Positions 48,719 to 58,599 are shown, counted from the stretch's first letter. The stretch: DNA of 64,000 nucleotides from Paraglaciecola marina (GCF_004360155.1 NZ_SAIS01000007.1:212031-276030); one strand, 5' to 3'. Notes: generated by a model from the letters alone, not told the origin. Translations and numbers: made by a program.

Positions 48719-49236
48719 GTAGTCATTTAAAAGATGTTCATGATATTTTCATCAGTATCGGAAGTAATGTTGACAAGGAATCAAACACAAAGGCTGGATT
48801 GGATAGTTTATTCGAAACCTTTGGGGAGCTGGTTATGTCGGCAGTGTATGAAAGTGAATCTGTGGGGTTTAAAGGCAGTAACTTCTATAACTTAGTGGTC
48901 AAAGCAGAGACATCTTTATCTATAAATGAGGTGTGTAGTGCTCTGAAAAGTATCGAAAAAGATCATGGCCGCAAACGTGGCGAACAAAAGTTTTCTCCTA
49001 GAACTCTAGACTTAGATTTATTACTTTACGACCAAGTTATTTTAGAGCAACCTATTGAATTACCTCGTCCAGAGGTATTGTATAATGCATTTGTATTAAA
49101 GCCATTGGCTGAAATTTCAGCAGAGGTTTTACACCCTATCGCAAATAAAACTTATGCCGAGCTCTGGCATGATTATGATAAAAGCCTGCAGCGGTTGTGG
49201 GCAATTAACTTTGAATGGAGTCCAACCAAATTATGA
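48715..49236 (+). CDS. folK: 6-hydroxymethyl-dihydropterin pyrophosphokinase
   Basis: Transfers pyrophosphate from ATP to the pterin made by FolB. The 173-residue protein has ISIGSNVDKESN, the ATP loop GRKRGEQKFSPRTLDLDLLLYD and ELPRPEVLYNAFVLKPLAEI. The start is TTG at 48715, overlapping the folB TGA (TTGA), and the stop overlaps the uppP ATG (ATGA), so the three genes are translationally chained. Confidence 0.95.
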   Translation: MSSHLKDVHDIFISIGSNVDKESNTKAGLDSLFETFGELVMSAVYESESVGFKGSNFYNLVVKAETSLSINEVCSALKSIEKDHGRKRGEQKFSPRTLDLDLLLYDQVILEQPIELPRPEVLYNAFVLKPLAEISAEVLHPIANKTYAELWHDYDKSLQRLWAINFEWSPTKL

Positions 49237-50039
49237 CTATATTTGAAATAATCATTTTAGCGATTATTCAAGGTATTACTGAGTTTCTTCCTATTTCTAG
49301 TTCGGGGCATTTGATACTGCCCTCGTTACTGCTTGATTGGAAAAATCAAGGTTTAGCATTTGATGTCGCAGTGCATGTGGGAAGTCTTTTGGCTGTAGTC
49401 GCCTATTTTCGTGAAGATATTCTACGGATGATCATTGCTTGGACAACAAAAGGATTCTCAAGTCAACAATCGTCAGATAGTAAGTTAGCTTGGTGGATTA
49501 TTACAGCTACCTTGCCAGCTGTTGTTTTTGGATATTTTCTTAAACCATTTATCGCTGAGTATGCACGCTCTGCTTTAGTTATAGCTTGTACAACGATTGG
49601 TTTTGGCTTGTTATTATGGGTAGCTGATAGACGTGCAACCTTATCTAAAAATTTAACAGATATTAATTTTAAGTCAGCATTGATTATTGGATTTTCGCAG
49701 GTGTTAGCTATGATCCCTGGTACATCAAGATCTGGGATTACGATGACCGCTGGTTTAATGTTAGGGCTCGATAGAGATAGCTGTGCGAGGTTTTCTTTTT
49801 TACTGTCTATTCCAACTATATTAGGGGCTGGGTTACTCGTAACATACGACCTAGTAAAGGCTAATGAAGCTGTAGACTGGTTAGCTATGGGGTTAGGCGC
49901 GGCATTCTCATTCGTGAGTGCGTATGCTTGTATTTATTTGTTTTTGGCTTGGATTTCCAAGTTAGGAATGACTCCTTTTGTGATTTACAGGTTGTTGTTA
50001 GGTATTGTTTTACTAGGCGTTGTTTTTGTCGGAGGTTAA
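49233..50039 (+). CDS. uppP: Undecaprenyl-diphosphatase UppP (BacA)
   Basis: Membrane enzyme that dephosphorylates undecaprenyl diphosphate to recycle the lipid carrier for cell-wall and polysaccharide synthesis; high levels give bacitracin resistance. The ATG at 49233 gives 268 residues starting MTIFEIIILAIIQGITEFLPISSSGHL, with the second motif MIPGTSRSGITMTAGLMLGL. An ATG six codons upstream is in frame but does not fit the family. Confidence 0.96.
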   Translation: MTIFEIIILAIIQGITEFLPISSSGHLILPSLLLDWKNQGLAFDVAVHVGSLLAVVAYFREDILRMIIAWTTKGFSSQQSSDSKLAWWIITATLPAVVFGYFLKPFIAEYARSALVIACTTIGFGLLLWVADRRATLSKNLTDINFKSALIIGFSQVLAMIPGTSRSGITMTAGLMLGLDRDSCARFSFLLSIPTILGAGLLVTYDLVKANEAVDWLAMGLGAAFSFVSAYACIYLFLAWISKLGMTPFVIYRLLLGIVLLGVVFVGG

Positions 50040-50042
50040 GAT

Positions 50043-50408
50043 ATGAGTGACACAATTTTTACTAAAATTATTAATAAAGAAATTCCAGCTGAGATCCTTT
50101 ATGAAGATGAGCTAGCACTGGCTTTTAATGATATTAATCCACAGGCTCCAATTCACTTTTTAGTGATTCCCAAAAAAACAATAATTACCATCAATGATAT
50201 TGAATCAGAAGATAAGGCCTTAGTTGGTCATTTATATTGGGTAGCGGCTCAGATTGCCAGAGATAAAGGCTTTGCAGATGATGGTTACCGGGCTGTAATG
50301 AACTGTAATGAAAATGGTGGGCAAACTGTTTATCACATTCATTTGCATGTACTAGCTGGCAAACCTTTAGGTTGGCCTCCGTATCAAGATAGATTGAAAA
50401 CAGTTTAA
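50043..50408 (+). CDS. hinT: HIT-family purine nucleoside phosphoramidase
   Basis: Hydrolyses adenosine 5'-phosphoramidates. The 121-residue protein has the N-terminal TIFTKIINKEIPAEILYEDE and the histidine triad TVYHIHLHVLAG. It is three bases after uppP and ends the operon at a strong terminator. Confidence 0.95.
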   Translation: MSDTIFTKIINKEIPAEILYEDELALAFNDINPQAPIHFLVIPKKTIITINDIESEDKALVGHLYWVAAQIARDKGFADDGYRAVMNCNENGGQTVYHIHLHVLAGKPLGWPPYQDRLKTV

Positions 50409-50418
50409 CCTTTTTTAG

Positions 50419-50448
50419 AAAATAGCAGCTAAAAGCTGCTATTTTTTT
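50419..50448 (+). terminator. Terminator after hinT (bidirectional)
   Basis: AATAGCAGCT, loop AAA, AGCTGCTATT followed by a long T run on the plus strand. Read on the minus strand the same stem is followed by TTCTAAAA, so it may also serve the convergent peptidase gene. Confidence 0.9.
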
Positions 50449-50457
50449 ATTTCAAAT

Positions 50458-52137
50458 TTAAAGCCCTAATACTTTAACGCCCTGTTCAAAGTGGATATCT
50501 ACAGGAATATCAGCAGCTGTTAGTTTGTCTAAGTCTTGTTGCAGTACTGATTTAACCGTACCCATTTCAGAGACTAGTTCAGCAACCGCTGTGTAGTCGC
50601 CATCACCTTGTAAAGTTAGTATTTTGTTTGACAAGGCATTGATCGCTTTTGACATATTTTGCATGTCGACCTTATAAAGTCCATTTTCATTGCGGCTAAA
50701 TGCCTGATGCTCTTTGAAAAAGTTAAATCGGATCATATTGGCTTTGCCGTGGGCACTAGAAGCTCCAAAACGAACTGAACGAAATATGCTTGCCATGAAG
50801 GTAACATAGTAATCTTTCAGTACACCTTCAGTAATAGCCCCTTTAGCTAATAACTGTTCAACCATATAAAGGCCTAAAATATCTGCTTTCCCTTCTTCTA
50901 AAGCAGATGCGTGTTCTTTTAAAGCTTGTCTAACCGTTTGGTCGCTACCCAATACCGATTTTACTCCCAATCCATGAGCCACCTCGTGAAACATTGTATT
51001 AGCAAAGAAGGCGTCAAAGGTAATGTTACTGCGTTGCTCTGGCGCGATTAGCTGTTCAGATATAGGCACTAAAATATGGTCGAACTTTGCTTGCATAGCA
51101 TTTTTAAGTTGTAGCCTGCGGGTGCCTTTTTGTAATTGTACTTGTTCATCATTGGGTAGGTTTATTGCGATGGTCTTGCTGCCTGCATTGGAATGACCAG
51201 CATAATAGATAACATCGTACGCATTAAGGTCTGCATCTGATCCCGGAATTTCAGCTTTATATTTTGCAGAGACAGGTAAGCCTTTTTGTAATTCTGGTAG
51301 GAAGGCTGCATATTTACTTAGCTTTTTACTCCATGACAAATCTTTTAATAATACATAGGCTTCAAAAGCGGCGCGGTATCCAAATAGCTGATCTTCATAG
51401 GTTTCAATAGGCCCATATACCAACTCGATAGAATTAGACTTCATATCCATCCAAGCTAGGTCAGATACTTGGTATTCATTACTTAATAGTGCCTCAGCTC
51501 TTAGTTGTAAGTAATTAGAGAAACTTTTATCGTCAGCTAGTTTGGCAGCCTTCTTTAGTAAAAGTGCAGCTTGTTGCAACTCCTTGGAAAAGTACTCAGA
51601 ATAAGGAATAGCGACTAAATCACCATTGATATCTCGGCGAACCATAGAATATAGCCCCTTTTGATCGGTAAATTTAGCTTCTGCAAACTCTTTTTTACTC
51701 ATATCCTTTGGATAAAACTCTGCTCCTAGTGATTTTTCTAAAGTGTTGCTCAAAAATGGTGTATCACCATTGAGTCGGTCCCATGGGCCGTAATTTATGC
51801 GGCTAAACTCTTTGACTTCAGGCGCCAGTATATTGTTTAAAAAGGTATCTTTGTTTTCCCCATATGCTTGTTGCCAAAATAAGTTGTCCATAATTTCTGC
51901 AGCATCAATCAGCACGACTAACATATCTTTTTGATTCTTACTGAGATGACTGGTATCAGCCTTTAACTTTACTGGGTAGTATATGTTCAAACGTGCTTCT
52001 TGTTCGGCAAGTAAAGTGTATGGTGTTGTTTGTGTAGGCTGTTTTAACGTTTTATTTTGGTGGCTACAAGCAAACAATAAGCTTGAAATAACTCCAATTG
52101 TGGCAATAGAAATATATGATTTTGAAAGATTTTTCAT
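50458..52137 (-). CDS. Lipoprotein metallopeptidase related to dipeptidyl-peptidase III (M49)
   Basis: A 559-residue lipoprotein (lipobox SSLLFAC, Cys24). It has a zinc-peptidase centre of M49 type: HEVAHGLG near residue 380 and EEGKADILGLYMVEQLL about 35 residues later. Eukaryotic enzymes have a six-residue HELLGH and EECRAE; the five-residue HExxH here matches variants I recall in some bacterial M49 enzymes. Other family-like features are the large helical N-terminal half and NIAINLPNDE-type strands. It probably acts in the periplasm on short peptides; the lipid anchor is unusual for this mainly cytosolic family. It is convergent with hinT. Confidence 0.8.
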   Translation of the reverse strand: MKNLSKSYISIATIGVISSLLFACSHQNKTLKQPTQTTPYTLLAEQEARLNIYYPVKLKADTSHLSKNQKDMLVVLIDAAEIMDNLFWQQAYGENKDTFLNNILAPEVKEFSRINYGPWDRLNGDTPFLSNTLEKSLGAEFYPKDMSKKEFAEAKFTDQKGLYSMVRRDINGDLVAIPYSEYFSKELQQAALLLKKAAKLADDKSFSNYLQLRAEALLSNEYQVSDLAWMDMKSNSIELVYGPIETYEDQLFGYRAAFEAYVLLKDLSWSKKLSKYAAFLPELQKGLPVSAKYKAEIPGSDADLNAYDVIYYAGHSNAGSKTIAINLPNDEQVQLQKGTRRLQLKNAMQAKFDHILVPISEQLIAPEQRSNITFDAFFANTMFHEVAHGLGVKSVLGSDQTVRQALKEHASALEEGKADILGLYMVEQLLAKGAITEGVLKDYYVTFMASIFRSVRFGASSAHGKANMIRFNFFKEHQAFSRNENGLYKVDMQNMSKAINALSNKILTLQGDGDYTAVAELVSEMGTVKSVLQQDLDKLTAADIPVDIHFEQGVKVLGL

Positions 52138-52411
52138 TGGTTCACCCTGTTTCTCTCATTGTTTTTATTGATTTAGATCGCTTTACCTTAAATATAACAA
52201 ATTTTTAGCTTTTAAAGTGTGTATCACGGCTAGATAGCTTTAAAAAATATGCTAGCATTTGGGAAACTGAAATATGTAATTATTGAACATAAATGAACTG
52301 CAAATTAAGCTGTTTAATTGTGGTAGCAGTCTGCAGGTAAAAAGGCTACTTACTAACTGGTAAGTGGTTGAGTATTTGTTAACACACATAATGTGTAATA
52401 AAGGAAAATAT

Positions 52412-53248
52412 ATGGCTACAGAAAATGCTTTACTGACAATATTGGCTGATAAAATCAATAACGATACCTTGGTTCTCCCAACTTTACCTGCAATAGCATT
52501 AAAAGTAAGGCGAGCTGCAGATGATCCTGAAATTAACCTTAATGCAATGGCCGATGTCATAGCCCAAGATCCTTCTTTAAGTGCACGTATGATTAAAATT
52601 TCAAATAGTGCATATTTGGGGCGTGCGGTAAAAGTTATCTCTACACAACAAGCTGTTACTCGTATTGGATTACGCCAAATTAAAAATATTTCAACCGCTC
52701 TCGCCATGGAACAGCTTTTTGTTTCAAAGAATCCAATAGTAAAAGAACATATGGAAGCAGCATGGGACAGTACAGTGGAGGTGGTCGCTAATTCTTTAGC
52801 TGTATTGCAAGTTCATGTAAAGAAAACAAAAAATAGAACTCTAAATATTGACTCCGTAATGCTGGCTGCTTTAGTACACAATATAGGTATATTACCTATA
52901 TTGACAGAGGCTGAGCGTCATACCGAAGTGTTTGCTAGCCCTACATTTTTAGAGGTTGCCATTAAAAAGTTGTCAGGGAGAATAGGCGCCAGCATAATGA
53001 AAGAGTGGGGATTCGAGCCGGAGTTTGTAGAAGTGGCTGAATCTTGGGAAAATATGTCAGTTCAGTATGATGGGATCTCTTACTTAGACATAGTACGTTT
53101 AGGTGCTGCTTTTTGTGGCAAGTTTGAAGAAAATAAGGAAGTTGCATTTAAAGCTGCCATAGAAAAAGGGGTAATAGACAATTTATCTGAATTATTGACG
53201 GATGATTTTGAAGAGTACAAGGCTAGTGCTAAGCTAATTTTCGAATAA
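52412..53248 (+). CDS. HDOD-domain protein
   Basis: A 278-residue cytoplasmic protein with an HDOD domain covering about residues 20-220. The core reads LPTLPAIALKVRRAADDPEINLNAMADVIAQDPSLSARMIKISNSAYLG, then AVTRIGLRQIKNIS and ALVHNIGILPIL. The HD metal residues are replaced by HN, as is normal for HDOD, so it is a signalling adaptor, not an enzyme. The ATG at 52412 has AAGGA six bases upstream; an in-frame GTG at 52364 is less good. It is convergent with rdgC. Confidence 0.93.
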   Translation: MATENALLTILADKINNDTLVLPTLPAIALKVRRAADDPEINLNAMADVIAQDPSLSARMIKISNSAYLGRAVKVISTQQAVTRIGLRQIKNISTALAMEQLFVSKNPIVKEHMEAAWDSTVEVVANSLAVLQVHVKKTKNRTLNIDSVMLAALVHNIGILPILTEAERHTEVFASPTFLEVAIKKLSGRIGASIMKEWGFEPEFVEVAESWENMSVQYDGISYLDIVRLGAAFCGKFEENKEVAFKAAIEKGVIDNLSELLTDDFEEYKASAKLIFE

Positions 53249-53260
53249 TATTATTGAGTT

Positions 53261-53290
53261 AGGTGCAGACTGTTTTTATATTCTGCACCT
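53261..53290. other. Hairpin between convergent HDOD and rdgC genes
   Basis: AGGTGCAGA and TCTGCACCT form a perfect 9-bp stem with a 12-base T-rich loop. There is no U-tract on either side, so its role as a terminator is uncertain. Confidence 0.4.
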
Positions 53291-53305
53291 ATTCTTGTAG
53301 GTCAA

Positions 53306-54208
53306 TTATTCATTTTCATTTAAGGGAAAAATTTCTTTTAACCTATTTGTAAAGCGTACGACTTCTCCCGACATTAACGCAAAATTTGCATCCATTCGAG
53401 CTAACATTTGGTCTTTAGGAATATCATCATTTTGCTCACGTACCACATCGCTGAACTTTAGTCGTTTAATACTCAAGTCTTCTTGTATTATTGCACTAAA
53501 GGTTTCATCCCATTCAATGGCAATTTTTTGGACTGATTTTCCGGCTTCTAAATGCTGGGTAATTTCATCACTGTATAAATCTTGATTTTTACAACGAACT
53601 ATTGCGCCATCTTCTTCAAGGGCTTTTAATTCGGCTTCTTCTAATATATTTATATCGCTTGGAGCTTTATCTTCACTAAGCCATGAAGTGAGCTCTGCTT
53701 GAACGGATTGTCTGGCTAGCGGCATAACAGGAAGTGACCCTAACGCTTTGCGCAACATTGCTAAAAATGCCTCTGCTTTGCCATCAGCTGACGCATCAAC
53801 AACTACTAATTTTTCAGCTATCGATACAAAGCCATGTGTAAAGCTATTTTTTGTGAAAGCCTGTGGGAGTAAGCGGTGAATAATTTCTTGCTTCATGTCC
53901 TGTTGAGCTTTTTTGCCAACAGGCGAACCGGTTTCGGCTTCGACTATTGCAACTTTATCTGCTAATTCGGCATTAACAACAGCTGCCGGTAAGATTCGCT
54001 CCTGTTTTTTCAAGGTTAGCCACACTCTACCTGCAGCTGCGTGAAGTAAACTTTCTCCTTGATTGAAAGGTGAAGCCCATCCCATAGTCGCTAAATCTTG
54101 GCTGCCACAAGGTCGAAATTTAAACTCACCTAGTTTGTCTTCAATGTCCTGCTCTTGAAAGTCCATGTCTTGTGTTATTGCATAAAGCTTTAGGTTTTTA
54201 AACCACAT
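53306..54208 (-). CDS. rdgC: Recombination-associated protein RdgC
   Basis: Ring-shaped DNA-binding protein that restrains RecA. The 300-residue length and the start MWFKNLKLYAITQ are typical, as are FRPCGSQDLATMGWASPF and LTLKKQERILPAAVVN. It is a single gene, facing away from phoB and following the histidine kinase in the same direction with a 131-base gap. Confidence 0.96.
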   Translation of the reverse strand: MWFKNLKLYAITQDMDFQEQDIEDKLGEFKFRPCGSQDLATMGWASPFNQGESLLHAAAGRVWLTLKKQERILPAAVVNAELADKVAIVEAETGSPVGKKAQQDMKQEIIHRLLPQAFTKNSFTHGFVSIAEKLVVVDASADGKAEAFLAMLRKALGSLPVMPLARQSVQAELTSWLSEDKAPSDINILEEAELKALEEDGAIVRCKNQDLYSDEITQHLEAGKSVQKIAIEWDETFSAIIQEDLSIKRLKFSDVVREQNDDIPKDQMLARMDANFALMSGEVVRFTNRLKEIFPLNENE

Positions 54209-54339
54209 AAAGTAACCACTATTTGATTAAACATCTAAGAGTAAGATGTAAGTAAAAAAGGGCGTAGAGACTAACAGGAATTTTAGTCATGCGCCAAGGG
54301 ATTTGGGTATTTTCAGAATGATAAGCTATTCAAAAATAC

Positions 54340-56061
54340 TTACATTGGAATGGATATTTTGTAATGCAGACCTTCTCCTAGTTCACTAGATGCCTGAATT
54401 TTACCCTTTAAAGTTTGCGTGACTAGGTTGTACATAATATGAGTACCTAATCCACTGCCTCCTTCACCCCTCTTAGTTGTAAAAAATGCATCGAAATGCT
54501 GTTCTAAAGTTATTTTATCTAAGCCTTTTCCATCATCAGAATAATTTATCAATAGATTGTTATCTTGTTGCGTAATATTTATGTCTATTGAACCTTTAGG
54601 TTTATTTTCAAAACCATGGATAAGAGAGTTCATAATCATATTCGTGAGTATTTGTGCAAGTACTCCAGGGGCACATTTTATGGTTAGGTCGTCTGGGCAA
54701 TTCACATCAATTGTATGTTGGGTTTTTTTAATGCTGGGTGCTAAAGATTGGATAATTTCAATCAGGTATTCACTAACATTAATTTCCCTTTCTGCTTCAC
54801 TAGTTTGATCTACTGCTACTTGTTTAAAGCTTGAAATTAAATCAGATGCTCTATTTAAGTTATTTGTTAATAAGGTAATAGTTTGTTGTGCTTCTGATAA
54901 AAAAGACGACATGGTACTACCAGTGAGTTTTTTATCTTCATAGGCCACTTTTAGTTTATCAACTCTATCTTGTAAGAAACTAGTGGCTGTTACGCCCACA
55001 CCTAGCGGAGTGTTTACATCATGTGCTATCCCTGCCACTAAGCCACCTAATGATGCCATTTTTGCAGACTCTACTAATTGATCTTTTGCAAGTTGAATAG
55101 TTTCCATAGATGTGGCGAGTTCGGAGTTTCTTTTACGAAGCTCGTCTTCAATAAACTGTCTATTCTCGTTTTCTTGTCTTAGCTCTCTTTGGTTGATTAA
55201 CAATTCGTCTTTTTGTTGTTCAAGGTCGAGCATGATCTTACTTAACGTTGCGGTCTTTTTAGCCACATCTTCTTCTAAGGAAATATTTTGATCATCGAGT
55301 CGTCTGTTGGCTTGTCGTAACTCGTTTTGGGTCCCTGCTAATTTAGATTGATAATCTATAACTTCATCGATTAACTTGTTGTATGAGGTTTCTAAGACTT
55401 TCAATTCGTTATCTTCATTGATACTTAGATCAAGCTTAGATGAGTTAGGATCATTCAAATTAAAGTCAGTGATCTGTTGGGTTAATTCATTTAGTGGATT
55501 AGTTAACATAGTGCGAAATGCACTCATGAACAAAAATACCAGAAATGCAGTTTTAACTATGGCGTTGCCAAGTAGAAAAAATATACCGACTTCAATACGG
55601 CCAAAAATAATATCTGAACTTGAATATAAAGTGACATCTCCTACTAAAGAAGTTCTACCAGAAAACTCAAATATAAGGGGGAAACTATAGCCAAAAGTGC
55701 CGCCAGAATGGTCCCTCACTACACCTTTAGTAATCGATTCATTACTTAGTTCTGAGGTACGTCCAAGGTTTGAAATATAGTTGCCGTTTTCATCTCTGAT
55801 TTGCACCCCTTCGACTATAGGTAATTCCATTAAACCCACCGCAATCGATTTAGCTTGGGGGGTATTTAACTCCCATATAGCTCGAGTTAGACTCGTGCTA
55901 AATGTATTTTTAAGCGTTTGGAGTTCGCTTTCAATATGACTTTTGGCATTTAGGTACTCAGTAACGATTTGTCCTGCAGTTACTATCAAGGTTAATACGA
56001 AATACACTGATAATACTCTTGTTAACAGCTTTTTAGATAACCCCTGTTTGGCACTAGTCAT
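54340..56061 (-). CDS. Membrane sensor histidine kinase without adjacent response regulator
   Basis: A 573-residue kinase. It has TM1 at about 13-34, a periplasmic domain (about 35-155), TM2 (about 156-180), HAMP and a long coiled coil (about 230-330). The dimerisation box is GIAHDVNTPLGVGVT, in which the phospho-histidine is followed by DVNTPLG instead of the commoner ELKTPL. The ATPase part has the N box NMIMNSLIHGF, DDGKGLDK and GGSGLGTHIMYNLV. It is divergent from phoB, and its own partner regulator is not next to it. The signal is unknown. Confidence 0.92.
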   Translation of the reverse strand: MTSAKQGLSKKLLTRVLSVYFVLTLIVTAGQIVTEYLNAKSHIESELQTLKNTFSTSLTRAIWELNTPQAKSIAVGLMELPIVEGVQIRDENGNYISNLGRTSELSNESITKGVVRDHSGGTFGYSFPLIFEFSGRTSLVGDVTLYSSSDIIFGRIEVGIFFLLGNAIVKTAFLVFLFMSAFRTMLTNPLNELTQQITDFNLNDPNSSKLDLSINEDNELKVLETSYNKLIDEVIDYQSKLAGTQNELRQANRRLDDQNISLEEDVAKKTATLSKIMLDLEQQKDELLINQRELRQENENRQFIEDELRKRNSELATSMETIQLAKDQLVESAKMASLGGLVAGIAHDVNTPLGVGVTATSFLQDRVDKLKVAYEDKKLTGSTMSSFLSEAQQTITLLTNNLNRASDLISSFKQVAVDQTSEAEREINVSEYLIEIIQSLAPSIKKTQHTIDVNCPDDLTIKCAPGVLAQILTNMIMNSLIHGFENKPKGSIDINITQQDNNLLINYSDDGKGLDKITLEQHFDAFFTTKRGEGGSGLGTHIMYNLVTQTLKGKIQASSELGEGLHYKISIPM

Positions 56062-56210
56062 TTAAATTTTTATTCCTTAAAATCTTTTGGCGAATAAAGA
56101 ATATGCGGAATTAAAAGAATAAACAAGCCGTCCTACAACCTGATGTAAAGGTTATGCAGATCTTATCTTTTGTATTCTCTTGCTACACTTTATACAAACT
56201 TAAATACAAA

Positions 56211-56228
56211 CCTTAATAAAAGTGTCAT
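56211..56228 (+). promoter_or_regulatory. Candidate Pho box of the phoB promoter
   Basis: CCTTAAT-AAAA-GTGTCAT matches CTGTCAT-N4-CTGTCAY at 10 of 14 heptamer positions with an A/T spacer. Ten bases later is AATAAT (56239-56244), five of six bases of a -10 element at the spacing seen in Pho promoters. This fits autoregulation of phoBR. Confidence 0.5.
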
Positions 56229-56279
56229 AAATAGTATGAATAATCGTGCCCGTCGTCGATGTACTAAGGAAACTCCAGA

Positions 56280-56969
56280 ATGGCAAAACGTATTTTATTA
56301 GTAGAGGATGAAGCTCCTATCCGAGACATGTTGAAGTTTGTACTTGAACAGTCCGGCTATGAAGCAATTGAAGCTGAAGATTATGATGTAGCGTTAGAGA
56401 AAATTATAGAACCTTATCCAGATTTAATCCTTTTAGATTGGATGTTACCTGGAGGTACAGGGGTACAGCTTGCTAAAAAGCTTAAGCAGCATGAATACGC
56501 TAGAGACATTCCAATTATCATGCTGACAGCTAGGGGGGAAGAGGAAGATAAAATAAGAGGCTTAGAAGCAGGGGCCGATGACTATGTTACAAAGCCATTC
56601 TCTCCTAAAGAGCTTGTTGCCCGTGTGAAAGCAGTTATCAGGAGGGTTACCCCTACATCTAGTGAAGATGCGATTGATTTTCAAGGCCTAAAGCTTGATC
56701 CCGTATCCCATCGTGTTACCTCAAATGATACACCAATAGAAATGGGGCCAACTGAATTTAAATTATTACACTTTTTCATGACCCATGCAGAACGAGTCTA
56801 TAGTAGAGAACAATTATTAGATAACGTGTGGGGTACTAATGTGTATGTTGAAGACAGAACCGTAGATGTACACATTAGAAGGCTTCGTAAAGCTTTATCT
56901 AGCTTTGAACATGACAATATGATTCAAACTGTACGGGGCGCAGGTTATCGTTTTTCAAGCAAACTTTAA
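56280..56969 (+). CDS. phoB: Phosphate regulon response regulator PhoB
   Basis: Activates phosphate-starvation genes by binding Pho boxes. The 229-residue OmpR-type regulator has the receiver acidic pocket ([13 protein letters not shown]), the phospho-acceptor Asp in [13 protein letters not shown] and the conserved Lys in [10 protein letters not shown]. The C-terminal winged helix ends [14 protein letters not shown] and TVRGAGYRF. It is upstream of phoR with 74 bases between, and a candidate Pho box precedes it. Confidence 0.96.
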   Translation: MAKRILLVEDEAPIRDMLKFVLEQSGYEAIEAEDYDVALEKIIEPYPDLILLDWMLPGGTGVQLAKKLKQHEYARDIPIIMLTARGEEEDKIRGLEAGADDYVTKPFSPKELVARVKAVIRRVTPTSSEDAIDFQGLKLDPVSHRVTSNDTPIEMGPTEFKLLHFFMTHAERVYSREQLLDNVWGTNVYVEDRTVDVHIRRLRKALSSFEHDNMIQTVRGAGYRFSSKL

Positions 56970-57043
56970 CCTAGGTTCTAGTCATTGGTTACCTGAATAT
57001 CAGGGCTTTAAATTTAAGTTATAAATAAGGAATAGTGACTATT

Positions 57044-58372
57044 ATGTTTAAGCCGCACCCTTGGCTAAGAAGTATTCTTAAGTTTATTGTATATATCATA
57101 ATGATATTTTCACTTGGGTATTATTTACAACAAGTGTTAGTCGTCTCTTTGATCGGAACTTTAATATTGCTTGGTTGGAGCTATATTCGTTTATATCGCT
57201 TAGATTATTGGTTGTGGCATAGCAAGAAAATGTCACCACCTATGTCTCGTGGAGTTTGGGCGCATATTTATGAAGGAATTTATAACTCTAATTTAAAGAA
57301 TCGAAAAAAACGGAAGACTTTAGGTGAGATTGTTCGTCGCTTTCGCCAAGGTTCTGAAGCTTTGCCAGATGCGGCTGTGGTGGTAGATAAAACAGGACAT
57401 ATAACTTGGTGCAACCGGTTGGCCAGAATTGAATTAGGATTACGATTTCCAAATGATATGGGAAAGCTACTAACTGACATTCTTACAGATCCTAAATTAA
57501 AAGCATTTTATGAAGCGAAACGTTTTGAACACCCCATCGAAATTACGTCTCCCATTAATTCTAATAAAGTGCTCGAATTTAGGGGCGTGCCCTATGAAGA
57601 TGAACACCTGATGTTACTTGTAAGAGACGTCACTAGGCTTACACAAATTGAAAATATGCGAAAAGACTTTGTGGCTAATGTCTCTCATGAATTAAAAACA
57701 CCGCTCACAGTTATCAATGGCTACCTAGAAATGCTCCCTGAAGAAGGAGAAATGCCAGCTCCTATGATGAAAAAAGCAATTTCTGAAATGCGTTCCCAAT
57801 CCTTAAGGATGCAGAGCTTAATTGAAGAGTTGTTAGTCTTATCAAGAATTGAAGCCAGCACAGAGCGCGCATTTGATAAGTTAGTTAATGTGCCACAAAT
57901 GTTATGGCAGATCCAAGTAGAGGCAGATGCTTTGAACAGAGAGCGGGGGCATAAAATCTTTTTTGATATATCCCCCATCTTATATGTTTACGGCATTGAA
58001 ACAGAATTACGCAGTGCCTTTTCAAATCTAATTTTTAATGCTATTAATTACACGCCAAACGGAGGTGTAATAGAATTAAAGTGGAGCTTAGAAGGGGCAA
58101 GGGCGACCTTCAGCGTGAAAGATAATGGAGATGGTATCTCTGCTGAGCATATTGATAGATTAACCGAACGATTTTATAGAGTCGATAAAGCAAGGTCACG
58201 TAAAACAGGTGGCTCTGGCTTGGGCCTATCCATAGTCAAGCATGTGTTGTCGCATCATAACTCTAAATTACTTATAAGTAGCTCTGTAGGCAGAGGAGCG
58301 CTCTTTTCTTGCCATTTTTCTGAAGAGTTGACGTATCTTTCTGATGAATCTAAAACCAACAGCTTTAGATAA
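57044..58372 (+). CDS. phoR: Phosphate regulon sensor kinase PhoR
   Basis: Inner-membrane kinase that phosphorylates PhoB when phosphate is low. The 442-residue protein has two hydrophobic segments close together near the N-terminus (about 10-45), no large periplasmic domain and a PAS domain (about 95-195). The kinase core shows FVANVSHELKTPLTVINGYLEML, the N box NLIFNAINYTPNGG, and KDNGDGI with GGSGLGLSIVKHVL. These match PhoR. Two starts are possible (GTG 57035, ATG 57044); the ATG is taken. The pst-phoU genes are not in the window. Confidence 0.95.
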   Translation: MFKPHPWLRSILKFIVYIIMIFSLGYYLQQVLVVSLIGTLILLGWSYIRLYRLDYWLWHSKKMSPPMSRGVWAHIYEGIYNSNLKNRKKRKTLGEIVRRFRQGSEALPDAAVVVDKTGHITWCNRLARIELGLRFPNDMGKLLTDILTDPKLKAFYEAKRFEHPIEITSPINSNKVLEFRGVPYEDEHLMLLVRDVTRLTQIENMRKDFVANVSHELKTPLTVINGYLEMLPEEGEMPAPMMKKAISEMRSQSLRMQSLIEELLVLSRIEASTERAFDKLVNVPQMLWQIQVEADALNRERGHKIFFDISPILYVYGIETELRSAFSNLIFNAINYTPNGGVIELKWSLEGARATFSVKDNGDGISAEHIDRLTERFYRVDKARSRKTGGSGLGLSIVKHVLSHHNSKLLISSSVGRGALFSCHFSEELTYLSDESKTNSFR

Positions 58373-58599
58373 AGGAGTTAATAGACTCATATGCAAATCG
58401 AAAGTACTGAAATAGTAGGGCACTTAGTCGTTTACAAATTATTTTAAACCGCTGCAGTTTATAGGTATTGTTAAAAGAAACTATTATAAAATAAATGTTT
58501 GAGTAGAATAGGTTTCACAAGACTTTTCTGTCAATATAATTAAATCGACTTTATTTAGGTTTTTGTAAAAGTTGAAACTTTATTACACTTCAAGTCACG

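Noticed and set aside
52252..52707. 151-residue minus-strand frame over the HDOD gene
   Set aside because: It is antisense to a clear HDOD domain, and its translation is a low-complexity shadow without motifs.
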